This document shows positions 44,023-54,400 of a stretch of 64,000 bases of DNA, one piece after another (positions within the stretch are counted from its first letter, which is position 1; the number at the start of each line of letters is the position of its first letter). Under the pieces are notes generated by a model. It ran no database searches, was not told the origin of the DNA, and saw only the letters and a list, made by a program, of their open reading frames with translations. The DNA comes from Symbiodinium natans. Lineage: Eukaryota > Sar > Dinophyceae > Suessiales > Symbiodiniaceae. The translations under genes were made by a program, and so were the position numbers. The stretch lies in NCBI GenBank assembly GCA_905221605.1, contig CAJNDS010002538.1:311232-375231 (forward strand), in the 5' to 3' direction.

Positions 44023-44717
44023 GGAGCTGAAAAGGGCCAAGGCCTCGGAGCACGTTTATGCAATTTGCAGGGACTGGCCAGAAATTTTTTCTTGGCAGCT
44101 TGCAGCTTGCGGCTGCAAGGACTGCAAGAAGGCTTCTGGGCCTGCAGCTGATCCGCAGAGCCTGCAGGTAGGCTATTGCCACGCGTCGCTCTGCTGTCAG
44201 GACGATCTGCAGGCTCTGGAGAGTCCGGACAAGCTCAGCAGGATGTCGGAGGAGCCGCTCTGGAGCGCGTCGTGCAGCTGCGACAGGCTCTTGTTTTTTT
44301 TGAATCTTGAGCAAGAAAATCCTAGCTCACCATTGTGCATTTCCGTGTTTCAGGTGCTTTAAGGCGAGGAGCTTCAGATTCTTGACACCGTGTGCGAGGT
44401 GAAGTGCAAAGCCAGGGGCGGCCACGTGCAGTTTCTCGAAACCGCGCACACATTTATGTCCACTGCAGCAAGGTTAGCACCCTCTGGTCCTTCACGAACT
44501 ATTGGCCATTTGAAGACTATGAAGTGCAGCCCTTCTGGCTGATGGGTTGGTGGCCACCGGCAAGCTCAGCAACAACCAGTACAAGAACTACTTGCTCAAG
44601 TGCAAGAAGTCCTACCGCGGGTTGTTGCAAAACTTTGAAGCCGTTGTCCAGTCCGAGAATACGGCGCAGCTGGAGGAGTCTCGCGACACGGTGGTTCGGA
44701 TGTTGGCCTCTGCGTGA
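44023..44717 (+). CDS. Candidate spliced gene 3' end, unrecognised
   Basis: Exon-like blocks on the plus strand: 44023-44167 (after CAG; ELKRAKASEHVYAICRDW and KDCKKASGPAADPQSLQ, then GTAGGC), possibly 44201-44276, 44365-44472 (EELQILDTVCEVKCKARG, then GTTAGC), and 44530-44717 (after GTGCAG; LVATGKLSNNQYKNYLLK to a TGA at 44715-44717). The last two blocks are the most protein-like, but their phases do not join with standard sites, so a further exon or decay must be assumed. Confidence 0.3.
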
Positions 44718-46925
44718 TTGCTCTTCAGATCCTCTGATGACCCGTGCCGTGGAGGGTTTTCCTTTGTTTGTGTGACGGTGCGCTGTGCAGCCAAGCTAGT
44801 TCCAGGTTGTTTCCTTGCCTGCCGCTTTTCTTGAAGCAGTTCCAATGGGCAAAGACCGCTATCAGATTTACGCTCTGCAGGGACGTCGCAAGCAGCCAAG
44901 ACATCCTTCGTGAAATCCTTGTTAAGTTCGCCCTTTTTTGTTGTGACTATCCAGGGCCAGGACGTGAAAAACCGAAGGTCCCTCTTGTACCTTTTCCCTT
45001 GAAAGCACGAACCCAAACCTATCTCAACCAAGTGCGGACACGCTCTTTTTCACTCGTAGGCCTTGAGCCAAAAGTCACGAAGTGCGCAAACTAAACGAAT
45101 TCACATGTGAGCTTAAACTCAGCTTCAGAACAAAGTTCCTACACACTGCATACTCACTCAAAGTAGCGTATTGGGCAAAAACATACTCGTATGATTTCCT
45201 AGGGAAATCATCGAGGCAAAAACCATCGAGGATGGGATCATAAAGATTCCCAATCACTCCTCTATACAAGCTGATCCAAAACATGACAAAACCATCAATG
45301 ATCAGCCACGATCTTCCACCCCCCGCATGTTGCTGAGGGTTCATGCCAAAGATCCAAAGTCCAAGCACAGCTCGGCACTTCAACACTAAGGGGATGCCCT
45401 GGCCACATTCCCTTGGTGCGTACTCGCCACCAAAGCGAAACAACCGACACACCAGATCCCACCATAAGGCAGGTTGTCTTGGGTCCAACTGGCACACAAG
45501 AGTTCGTTGTCCAAACTCGTGACAAATTAATTCAACTTGCATTCTCCTGTTCTCGACAGGGTTGTCTTGGAAGGTCTCCAAGAGTTTGTGGTAACAAACA
45601 CGTTAAAACAAATTAATGCAAGTCTCAGGCTCACCCACAGCTTCAATCTTGCAAACTCCAGAAAAGAACCAAAAACTGTTGGCCAGTCGTCGCATCACTA
45701 ACGTGAGGTTTCCACAAACCAACACAAGCTTGCAGCAATCAGACGAATCTTGCTTCCATCCAGCAAAAACACTCAGACTTTAATGGAGAAACGCGGGCGG
45801 GCCATGGCGGCACGGATGCTATGGTAAAAGTTCTAAACACAGGTTCTCCGCACTCTTTTATTTCATGCAACTTTTACAAGGGGTGCACTTTGGCCTATAC
45901 ATCACGGTGTAAAACATGTAGTGCCATTGACTTGGTAAAACGGCCTCTCTGCCTTGTTTTGTCTTGTCTTTCGCTATTGGCAGATAATCGACCAGTGCGT
46001 TAAAAGGGAATGAGTTTGACTTTGTCCTGTTTGTTACCGTGTCTTTTGCCATGCAGACTTACGCTAACTTGCTGCACATTTCTATAAAACCAGAAGTCTG
46101 GCTTGATCACTTCTTTCTTTCAGCTTGGCAATACCATTCGTGCAAAGTAGTCCGGGCTGCTTCTCTATCCTGCTGTCTCCTTCCGTCGTCCCGGAAGTTC
46201 TCGCTCTTCCCTTTCGACACTATCCCACTTTCTCAGTACATGACAGTTTAGTTTTGACAGAACTGTATCCAGCTTCCGCTTCTATGTTTCATTGGTACTC
46301 CTCTTCTCCTAGGTGCAAGCACACTCTCCCGCCTCTTTGAAAAGAGGAGAAAGAAGAAGAAAGAACCAAAGGGCGAGAAGATCTCCAACCTAGCCATCAG
46401 CTTGCACAGACGTTATGATCCAAGATTTTCAATCTGCTACTGCCTGTAGCCAGAGCCAGAAGGCGTTATTTTCAGGATTTTCCCGTTCAAGTTGTTGTTT
46501 GCAAAACTTCTAAGCATTTCAGCTCCAACCTACTGGCTTCACACCCTAAACCCTAAAACCCTAAACCCTGGTCGGTTCTGGAGACTTGCTCCCCCAGTGT
46601 TGAACCGCCAGTTCCCTGCAGAGTGTCCGAGAGGTCAGCTAAGTGGGTGAGAAAAAAAACTAAACCCGCCATCTCCAAAAGTCTTGCTACGCAAAGACAC
46701 GAGAAGCAGGGTTTAGGGCTTAGGGTTAAGGGTTTTCTGGGAAACCTCTCGATTTAGCTTAAGGTTTTTGTTGCCACCCGCCATGCCGAGCGGGTCTAGG
46801 GTTCTGTGGGATACCGTGGGCAATGCAAACCATCTTCGTCAGCCCCTAAACCCTACTCCCCAAACCGACGGAGGACATCAGCAGGCCGAACTCTCAAAAG
46901 TTAAGAATCCCAAACCCTTCAGAAG
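44718..46925. other. Low-GC region with little recognisable content
   Basis: Apart from the frame at 45075-45542, I see no convincing coding. A short CCCTAAA trace occurs at 46543-46568 and a TTTAGGG trace near 46709. 46350-46500 is purine-rich. Confidence 0.4.
45075..45542 (-). CDS. Candidate ORF, unrecognised
   Basis: 155 codons from the ATG at 45542 to a stop at 45075. Trp/Leu/Phe-rich, with LWWDLVCRLFRFGGEYAP, SWLIIDGFVMFWISLYRG and a C-terminal KSYEYVFAQYATLSEYAVC. Could be an exon or a chance frame in the low-GC stretch 44.7-46.5 kb. Confidence 0.25.
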   Translation of the reverse strand: MQVELICHEFGQRTLVCQLDPRQPALWWDLVCRLFRFGGEYAPRECGQGIPLVLKCRAVLGLWIFGMNPQQHAGGGRSWLIIDGFVMFWISLYRGVIGNLYDPILDGFCLDDFPRKSYEYVFAQYATLSEYAVCRNFVLKLSLSSHVNSFSLRTS

Positions 46926-47253
46926 CTAGTGAAGCCATTTCAAGAACTCGTTTCCCCCTGTCCACTCTTTTATGAGGACCGGGGCGTCGTAGACTACCTG
47001 GGGCGAGATCATTGATTTAGTCTTTAAAGCGTGGAAGAAAGGGGCGACTACTATCGTCGAGGTTCCTAACAACCCGAAGTTTCGAAAGTCGGCACAGTGC
47101 AAAAACATAGTTGATTGCATGAAGTGGGAGAGATTCAGAATTGCTGATTGCTGCCACGGTGGGTGAGAATCTGCGTTCCACAGGGAAGCGGGGCTCCGAA
47201 GATTATGTATGTCAACGAAGCTACTGAGTTTCTCATTCATGGACTCAAAGATC
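46926..47253 (-). CDS. Candidate last exon, unrecognised
   Basis: Follows a good acceptor (GTTTTTTCAG on the minus strand, ending at 47254) and runs to TAG at 46926. It reads IFESMNEKLSSFVDIHNL and later APVLIKEWTGGNEFLKWLH. Protein-like composition with no repeats. Upstream exons not found; no family recognised. Confidence 0.35.
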
Positions 47254-47413
47254 CTGAAAAAACATGAAGGGTGTGTGCGGCATGCAACATCAGGATGCAT
47301 CACGTGAAGCTGTCGAGACTCATGGGTGTGGAAAGAGAACCAGTAAAGTGTAGCCTCTTGTTGAAAACAAGGCCTGCAGTTCTGTTGAGAAGTTACCGTC
47401 GGGTGAGGACAGG

Positions 47414-47723
47414 ATGATCATTGAATTCTGTTGCTCTCAGGACAGTAGCTTGGGTAAATCCTCCAGTGCTACAAGGGAGCGTCATGCGCGTGCATGAAGC
47501 TCTCCAAGCCCAAACCAAGGCATGTGAAAGCAATATCCTCAAGAAGGCGGAACGATTCCGAAAATCCAATCCCAAATGTCCGATTCTTGTTTTCGCTTCT
47601 CTTCCGTGCATAGAACAGATGTGGGGTTCCTCGGACCTGGGAGCAGCAGGGAGAGAGATTCCAAGCCTGAAGCTTGTTGACCGACGGAACCTGCAAGGCG
47701 GAGAGTTACAAGCCTGCTATTAG
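47414..47723 (+). pseudogene. Frameshifted relic of a domain found in dinoflagellate copia-type polyproteins
   Basis: Two frames in tandem: ATG 47414 gives IEFCCSQDSSLGKSSSATR, then about 60 bp later the next frame gives ACESNILKKAERFRKSNP followed by ILVFASLPC. The pairing of an IEFCC...S.LG segment with a later F.SLPC segment is one I remember from dinoflagellate Ty1/copia polyproteins; it may be a divergent methyltransferase-like fold (motif I and PC motif IV). One or more indels break it, and the rest of the polyprotein is missing. Confidence 0.4.
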
Positions 47724-47787
47724 AGAACCTAAAGAGCAGCAAAGATGTGTAAGCAGCACACAGGTAAATCGCAAACCTAAAGTCTAG

Positions 47788-48456
47788 TCGGAGGGTGGGG
47801 CCCCCCCGGAGCCAGAGGCTCCACACCACCCCACCGGCGACGACACCCAGGAGGGGCTACCCTCCCAAGCCAGTGCCTCCTCCAATGTAGCCCCTGCCGA
47901 GACAAAGGAGGAAAACAACCAGGAACTGCCACCGACAACACCGGCAGGGGAGGGGCAGCCTCCGGAGGCAAGGGCTTGGGAGAATAGAAAGAGGGAGGTT
48001 CCTCCTCCGAGCAGGCAGCCCGGCAAAGCCCAAGGCAAGGGAGAGTTCCTGCTCGAACGCAGGACCCCGGCGCAAAGGTTCGTAGATGACTACACCTTGC
48101 AGAGGCAGAGGCTGTCAGCCCAAAGGGTCCCAAGCAATGGCCGCATTATTGACAGAAATCTTAAGCATCTTGCCTGCAGTTGCCCGCTCTTAGAACGCCC
48201 GTTCTCTTTCTCCAACGCTTCTCTTTCTTGCAACTTGCTGAGATCAAGAATGACCGTTCTCTTTCTCTTACTTTTACGTTGTTCCCTTTCTTTATTAAAG
48301 TTGGGAACGCCCGTCTCCTTCCTTGTTAAGTTGCTGAGTGTGAACGCACGTTCTCTTTCTTGCAAACTTCTTAAGGGTGGGAGCTTCTTTACTTTATTTG
48401 CACCTTTTTGGCAAATTTGTCTTGCGCATTCTGCAGTACGGATAGCTTCGGCGTAA
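47788..48456 (+). CDS. Upstream open frame (possible ORF0), in frame with ORF1
   Basis: Open from just after the TAG at 47785-47787 to the TAA at 48454-48456, 12 bases before the ORF1 ATG and in the same frame. The first 110 codons are Pro/Glu-rich and protein-like (for example APAETKEENNQELPPTTP and EFLLERRTPAQRFVDDYT); the rest overlaps the pyrimidine-rich repeats and is less convincing. There is no early in-frame ATG, so it could be an exon (AG at 47786-47787), a leader ORF, or the tail of an older gene. Confidence 0.3.
   Translation, partial: SEGGAPPEPEAPHHPTGDDTQEGLPSQASASSNVAPAETKEENNQELPPTTPAGEGQPPEARAWENRKREVPPPSRQPGKAQGKGEFLLERRTPAQRFVDDYTLQRQRLSAQRVPSNGRIIDRNLKHLACSCPLLERPFSFSNASLSCNLLRSRMTVLFLLLLRCSLSLLKLGTPVSFLVKLLSVNARSLSCKLLKGGSFFTLFAPFWQICLAHSAVRIASA
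48188..48375 (+). promoter_or_regulatory. Pyrimidine-rich imperfect repeats upstream of ORF1
   Basis: Four imperfect modules of about 37-55 bp, each opening near GAACGCCCGTTCTCTTTCT (starts about 48193, 48249, 48304 and 48341), most ending with an AACTTGCTGAG-like segment. Tandem modules in this place are typical of 5' UTR promoter monomers in non-LTR elements; the regulatory role here is inferred. Confidence 0.4.
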
Positions 48457-48468
48457 GGTATCTGCACC

Positions 48469-51400
48469 ATGTCGCAAGATCGAATCAGCAACATCGATGG
48501 AAGCGCATTTCAGTGTCTTGCCAACTTTATGGTGGGTCATCTCACTGAGTATGATGCTCTCTTTGCCAGAACACCATCAACACATTTGCTGGAGTATCTT
48601 AGAGATGGATGCATCGTGTCTACACAAACTATGCAAGAATTGCGCCAAGTGCAGGGCTCAGAGCTCCAATCTATCTTACTCGTCAACCCTAGTAAGAGTT
48701 TCCTTCACAATCTAAGGAAGGGTCTTACACAACAGACGAGTATAACGATCGTGAGTAATTTGCACAGCTCACTTTCCATATCAGACATCCCCTGTGTACT
48801 CTTCAGGAGTTATGATGAAGACTTCCTTCGTCAAATCCACAGCCTGACGGTTATTGGTGCCATTGAAGTGCAGGGCAAGCGGGAACTTGTATATTTGGTC
48901 ACTTACATTCCCAGCAGCTACCCTGTCCATCACACTTGCTACTACATTGCCATAACGCCTTCCATGAAGCAAGAAGCCGGCAATACTGAAGTCATTATCG
49001 CTGGCACTGTTGGAACATTTGACGAGGAAGTTAAACACCTCAGTCGAGACTTTGGACTGGCTCACATTAGGAAGCCACAGCAGCCCATCGTTGCGTTAAC
49101 TGATCAGGAGAATCGATGTGTTGTTTGCCTCAGAGCGCCTAAGATCAGCATAAGTCAACTTCAAGCTTTAATGCTGAAGGTTGAAGAGATGTATGATAAG
49201 GTGCTCAAACAAACTGAAGGCAAATCACAAATTGAGCTCCAGGTCTGGTATCGCTTTGCGCCTCTTGAAGGGATGCCGGGCAATAGTGTCAACTTCGTTG
49301 ACCTCCCATATGCTATCAACTCTGCCCGAACTAAGGATGAAGCCTTTCAAGTGCATTGCATTCTCAATCAGCACAGGCTTATGAATGCGTTCCACACTGC
49401 TCCTGGGAAGTATCTGAGGATCTTTGCGGACCCCTATCAGCTGCAGAAGGCTATCTTGGGTCTTCGGCAAAAGCAGCTTACCATCCCTGACAGCCTCGCG
49501 TTGCATGCCGCAAGATTTCACATTTGCAATGTGAAGAACTCACAGGAAATCTTTGCTTGGAAGGTGACTCAACCTTTCAACTCTACAGAGGTTTCTCTGC
49601 AGATCACCTTTCACAATTGCACCGGAGACATGCAAGACATTATTCAGGATCTTGAGTACATCAAAATTCCGGTGCAATACAGAGGAATCGTACATGTATT
49701 AGCTGGCACTGATGTTGTCATACCTGCTGTCCATGTAACTGCTACTGTCGCCGCTGCCGATGCGCTCACCCAATGTCAATATTTCGACCTTCCTTGTGGA
49801 AGAACTGAAGTGCAATTGCTGCAAGAGGTTGTTGATGCCCCAAGATGGAGCAACAAGCCCATTAATCACATTTCCGAGAACCCTAGAGAACATTTTTTGA
49901 ATTGCCACTCTGGGAGCGATAAGATTGGGCAAGGAAGATTGATCCATGTCAGAGCAAGGGATGAGTATCACCCCTTGTCCAAACAACGAATTGCTAGTAC
50001 AATTTGGCACAAGGATGACCTTGAAACACATTTCCTGATCATTGACAGACAGGCGCCTTACGTTGTTATGACTGGTAAATGTGAGGATGTTCCCGAACTA
50101 GTGAAGCTGCAGAGTGTCCAGACATTTCTCAGCCAAAATGAAGCCTTTCAAGGTTGGAGATTGCCAGAAAACCTTCCTAAGGCTTCCCAAGAGGATGAAG
50201 ACTTTACTGCTGAACTGGGATCTATCCAGTACCTGCTTGTCCGCATTACTGGTAAGACTGAACTAGAGATCCCGCTAGTTCTCAAGAACGGCCAACATCT
50301 CGCTTGTCATCCGGGATCTTCTGCGAGTAACAATGTTCTCGTCTCCCTACATCAGGGCGCGCTTCTATTCCTGCCACGATGTCACTCATGTGATATCATC
50401 AAGTTGATAGGGATTAATACTAGCGTCATCTATGCTTTTGACATCCACACTGATGATAGACTTAAGGCTACTGCAGCCAAAAAGCCGAACAAAGCCAGAT
50501 GTGCCAATCATCAGGATGGGAAGTCAAGCAAGGTTGCCATGGAGCAATCGGATACTGCCCAGTGCCCGACTTTGCTCCATGGAAAGCCTCCTGCTGTTAA
50601 AGGTGATGATACGGCTGCCAATATGTTACCGGAAAATCCTGCCTCAGCACAGTTGAGTCAAGAAGGTGGGACTGGCAAAAGAAATATTGAGAGTAGCAAG
50701 GAAAAGGTTGAGATTGCTAGAAGACGTAATACTGTCCTAAGGTTCCAGGCGGAAGTCCCGGCCAACGTTCAAGAAGAAGTGCAAAGGCGCATTGCTGGCC
50801 TTTATTGCCCTGTTGCTGCTGCCTATCGGGTCATCTCGTGTGCTCAATGGAACAAAGAGCAATGCCAGCATTACGCCCCCTTTCCTAAACAAGCAGCTCT
50901 TGTCCTTGCTGCGGTTGGATATAATATACGTGAGGCTGCTCGAGCCAAGCTTGCACACATACTTGGTCTGACCTATCTTCAATTGGCAAGTGCTACACCG
51001 TTGGAGCTTCAAAGCTTTACTGAGGTGTATAGTAAGGCCATTTGGGCTATTCCGGCCAAGGAGCAATACACCATGCTTGTCCAGATCCACTGCAAGTGCT
51101 CCATGTGCCAGCAGCCACAGCCCATTCTTGCTCTGCCGTTGCATTCTGAACAGGACTCCTCTGATCAGATCAGTATCCTCGCTGATCTAGGTCAACTTGC
51201 TGACCTTGCGATTGCGTGCATGCAGCAAAACTTGAGCCCTCGCAATGACACGTGCAAACTTGCCATTCAAAGACTCCCGTCTTTCTTCTGCCTTCTCACA
51301 CAGAAGACTCAGAAAAGCTCTTTTGCGCAAGTCTGCAAAAGCGAGGCGGATATCCAAAGCTTTCTTGGCAGTACGGTATCAGTCATGCAACAGGCATATA

Positions 51401-54400
51401 TTGTCGTTGCACTCGTTCTGCATGATCCTAGTGCTAAGCACTACCTAGTGCTACACCATGCCAAAGAACAAGCAGGAGACTCAATTCTTCTTTATGACTC
51501 AATCTACGGAGTCCGTAAAGAAAATTTGTGGGCACAATTGATTAAGGCTGAGCACTACATTGAAGCCATCTTCATCAGAAGTGTTTGTGCCAATCAGCTT
51601 TACCCCGCCACTGCTCTCATAAACTCTTTTAATGAGATTATCCGGCATCATGCTGACCCCAGTGAAAACGCAGAACAGCATATCAGTAGTGAAACACTCA
51701 CTATTGAGCAAGCTAAGATAACGAAGGTTGCAAGCTGGGACAGCCCTGTCCCTTCTGCAACCTATATGACCATCACCTCAGAGGATGATTTTGGCTTGCC
51801 TAATCCGTCCTGTGCCCATCTTCTGCCACAAGCCGAGGAATGTAAAAGCGGTACTGAATTTACTCTCGCCCAAAAGGGCAAACTCGATGAGGAGTCAGAA
51901 CACCAAGCCAGTGTTAGTCTCCAACCCGACCCTAGTACTGCTCTGGCGACACAACTTGATAGTGCATCTCTTCCTGAAGTGCACTCCATTGCTACTGATT
52001 CCGATGAGGAACAGAGACCGCAACAACATGAAGTTCAAACTGCGCTGAACTCTGAGAAGAATGGCTCTGATAGGGGCAGCCAGCCCCTTAAAGCCAAGCC
52101 CGACTTGAGCTCTGATTCTCAGATGCGTAGAGTCAAGAAAAGCCTCGATAAGCTTAACAATGCCAAGCCTGTCTCCAAGAGAAAAGATGGTAAAATTGGA
52201 AGCAGGAACAATCAAATTAATGCTGTCTCGTCGGAAGACTGCATACAGGTCGCACTTGGTGTTGAACGTTACATCATCTTATCGCTTTTTGATGGATGCG
52301 GAATATCACGTGCTGTCACCGTTGAATGCCTCAAGCAACAACCTGTTGCGGCTGTGAGTGCAGAAAGTGACAGCGTCCTTCGTGCCCTCATATGCCATAA
52401 GTATGACTATGACAAAAGCCAAAGATGGGCTCTTGACTCGCACCGTGTGCCATCGATCGCAATTGATGACGTTTGGACTCTACTTAAAGAGGATTACCGA
52501 TTGCTGCGTGAATGTTTGTCCTTCCTGGGAAGGATTCATCCACAAAAAACAGCCATCATCATTCCCGCCGGTTCCCCCTGCCAAGATCTCACGGTTGCAG
52601 GGTCCAGCTCAGGTGGATTAGGACTTCTGGGAGACCGCTCGCAACACATGCTTGTCTTATACGCGATTTTGCTTGCATTCCAAAGCATTGAACCCAGTAT
52701 CCTTCAGTGCGTGCACATCTTCCTTGAAAATGCTGGGTCTATGAAGCCCATCCACCAGGGCTTCATTCAGCAGATCTTCGGAATACGTGATTGTTGCTGC
52801 CATCATATTGCTGGAGCTACATTCGGCCATGTTGAAAGGAAAAGAAAATTCTTTACTAGATATGGGCAAATTGGCACCTTCAGCAATCGCCCCACTCCGT
52901 GGTTCCAAGGATGGCGTCCTGTTGCGGAACACATGTGCGGAATAAAACCCCCTGGCGAAAAGCTCAAGCCTTGGCTTCGTCCCAAACGCTTTGATCGCGA
53001 GAGGGGGCTTCGATTGGCTGCATACTTTTACCACCCCTCTGCCCTTCTTTACCATGTACCCAGCTTCGGCGGAGCTGAAGCCTTCCAGAGGCAATTCTCA
53101 CAAGCGGCTAATACCTCCAATGGGGTTCCAAATCTACAATGGGAAAAATTTGTTCCTGATGGACCCATTGGCCTGCGCTTTGTAACAGATGTTCAGAAGC
53201 TTTCTCTTCAAGCGGACGTCCCAAGCCTTGCAGCAATGGATCGCTTTGCTGAAGCTAATTACGAACTTCTCCGTGCAGAAAATGCTTTCCTTATCGGTGA
53301 TAGTGGCATTCCTCCCTTCAGGGTTGCTCACTACAAGGAAATGTTGAGAGATGCTGAGCTCGATATCTGGCTTGCAGATGTGGAAGAACACATTAATGAT
53401 ATGTGTATTGCTTCCATTGTTGGGAACTGCTTCTACCCTGGTGCTCTCAAAGCTGCGATCAAACACGCATCCCTTCGAGAGTTACTGAATGAAAACCCCG
53501 ACAGTCATTGGAAGCCGCTTCCCCTCTCACAGTTTCTCCAATACTGGCCTAGCTATGGCCAACAAGTTCTTGCTGCTACTACAGCTGTTAAGCTACAAGA
53601 CAAGTTTTCGCATAAGTTTCATGCGCCTTTTCCATGCGATGAACTTAATGCTGTTGGCTGGCTCAAACAAGGTTTAATTGTCAATAAACCTGTTGTTCTG
53701 GAGTATACCCCCGGCCAAGGTAAATTCCAAGGCATTAGAGAGAGCGCGTCCGGCATTCCTAGAGGAATTTCCTTTGTGACGGAAACTCGATTCCATCAAA
53801 CGCAAGACTTATTGCAAGAAAAAGGGATCCCATCGGCCATCCAGCGTGTCTTGCAAATTGTCGACCCTCAATTACAACTTTTGTGTGGATCGAGACGCAA
53901 TGTCATGGCCAATTTGTGCAGAGAGACTGTTGCGAATCTCGGTGCCAAGTTTGCCTTACATTTTCTTGACTTCCCTGCACAAGGGTGGTGCCTGATCAGC
54001 TTTCTCAAAGCGTTGCATCTTGAGTTTGTCGCGTATAGAGACGAGTTCATCCCTCAATTCCTCCTTGTAAAGGGACAGCAAAATACTCTCTATGTGCACT
54101 TGAAAGATGCCAGCGCCGGCAAGAAGTCTCCGCCAGTCGACTTCTTCCTATATGTCGAACAAGATGATCAATGTGCCTTAGCAATGCTCAATGCTTCCCA
54201 GGCTCGTGATACTGTGCATGCGCTTACCCAAGCATCGATCATTGAGGTCGTTGACATTGAACGAAGAGGAGCCAGCCCTGGCACCTTCCTTCACAAAGTA
54301 ATCGAAGAGAACAGCCAGCTACCTACGCCTTGTCTGATATTTGAGGGTAACGAAGCTGCCTTGCATTTGCACGGCCATACTATCCTCTGTTCCCCTTACC

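Noticed and set aside
46543-46568. Telomere-type array at 46.5 kb
   Set aside because: Only about three units; a trace, not an array.
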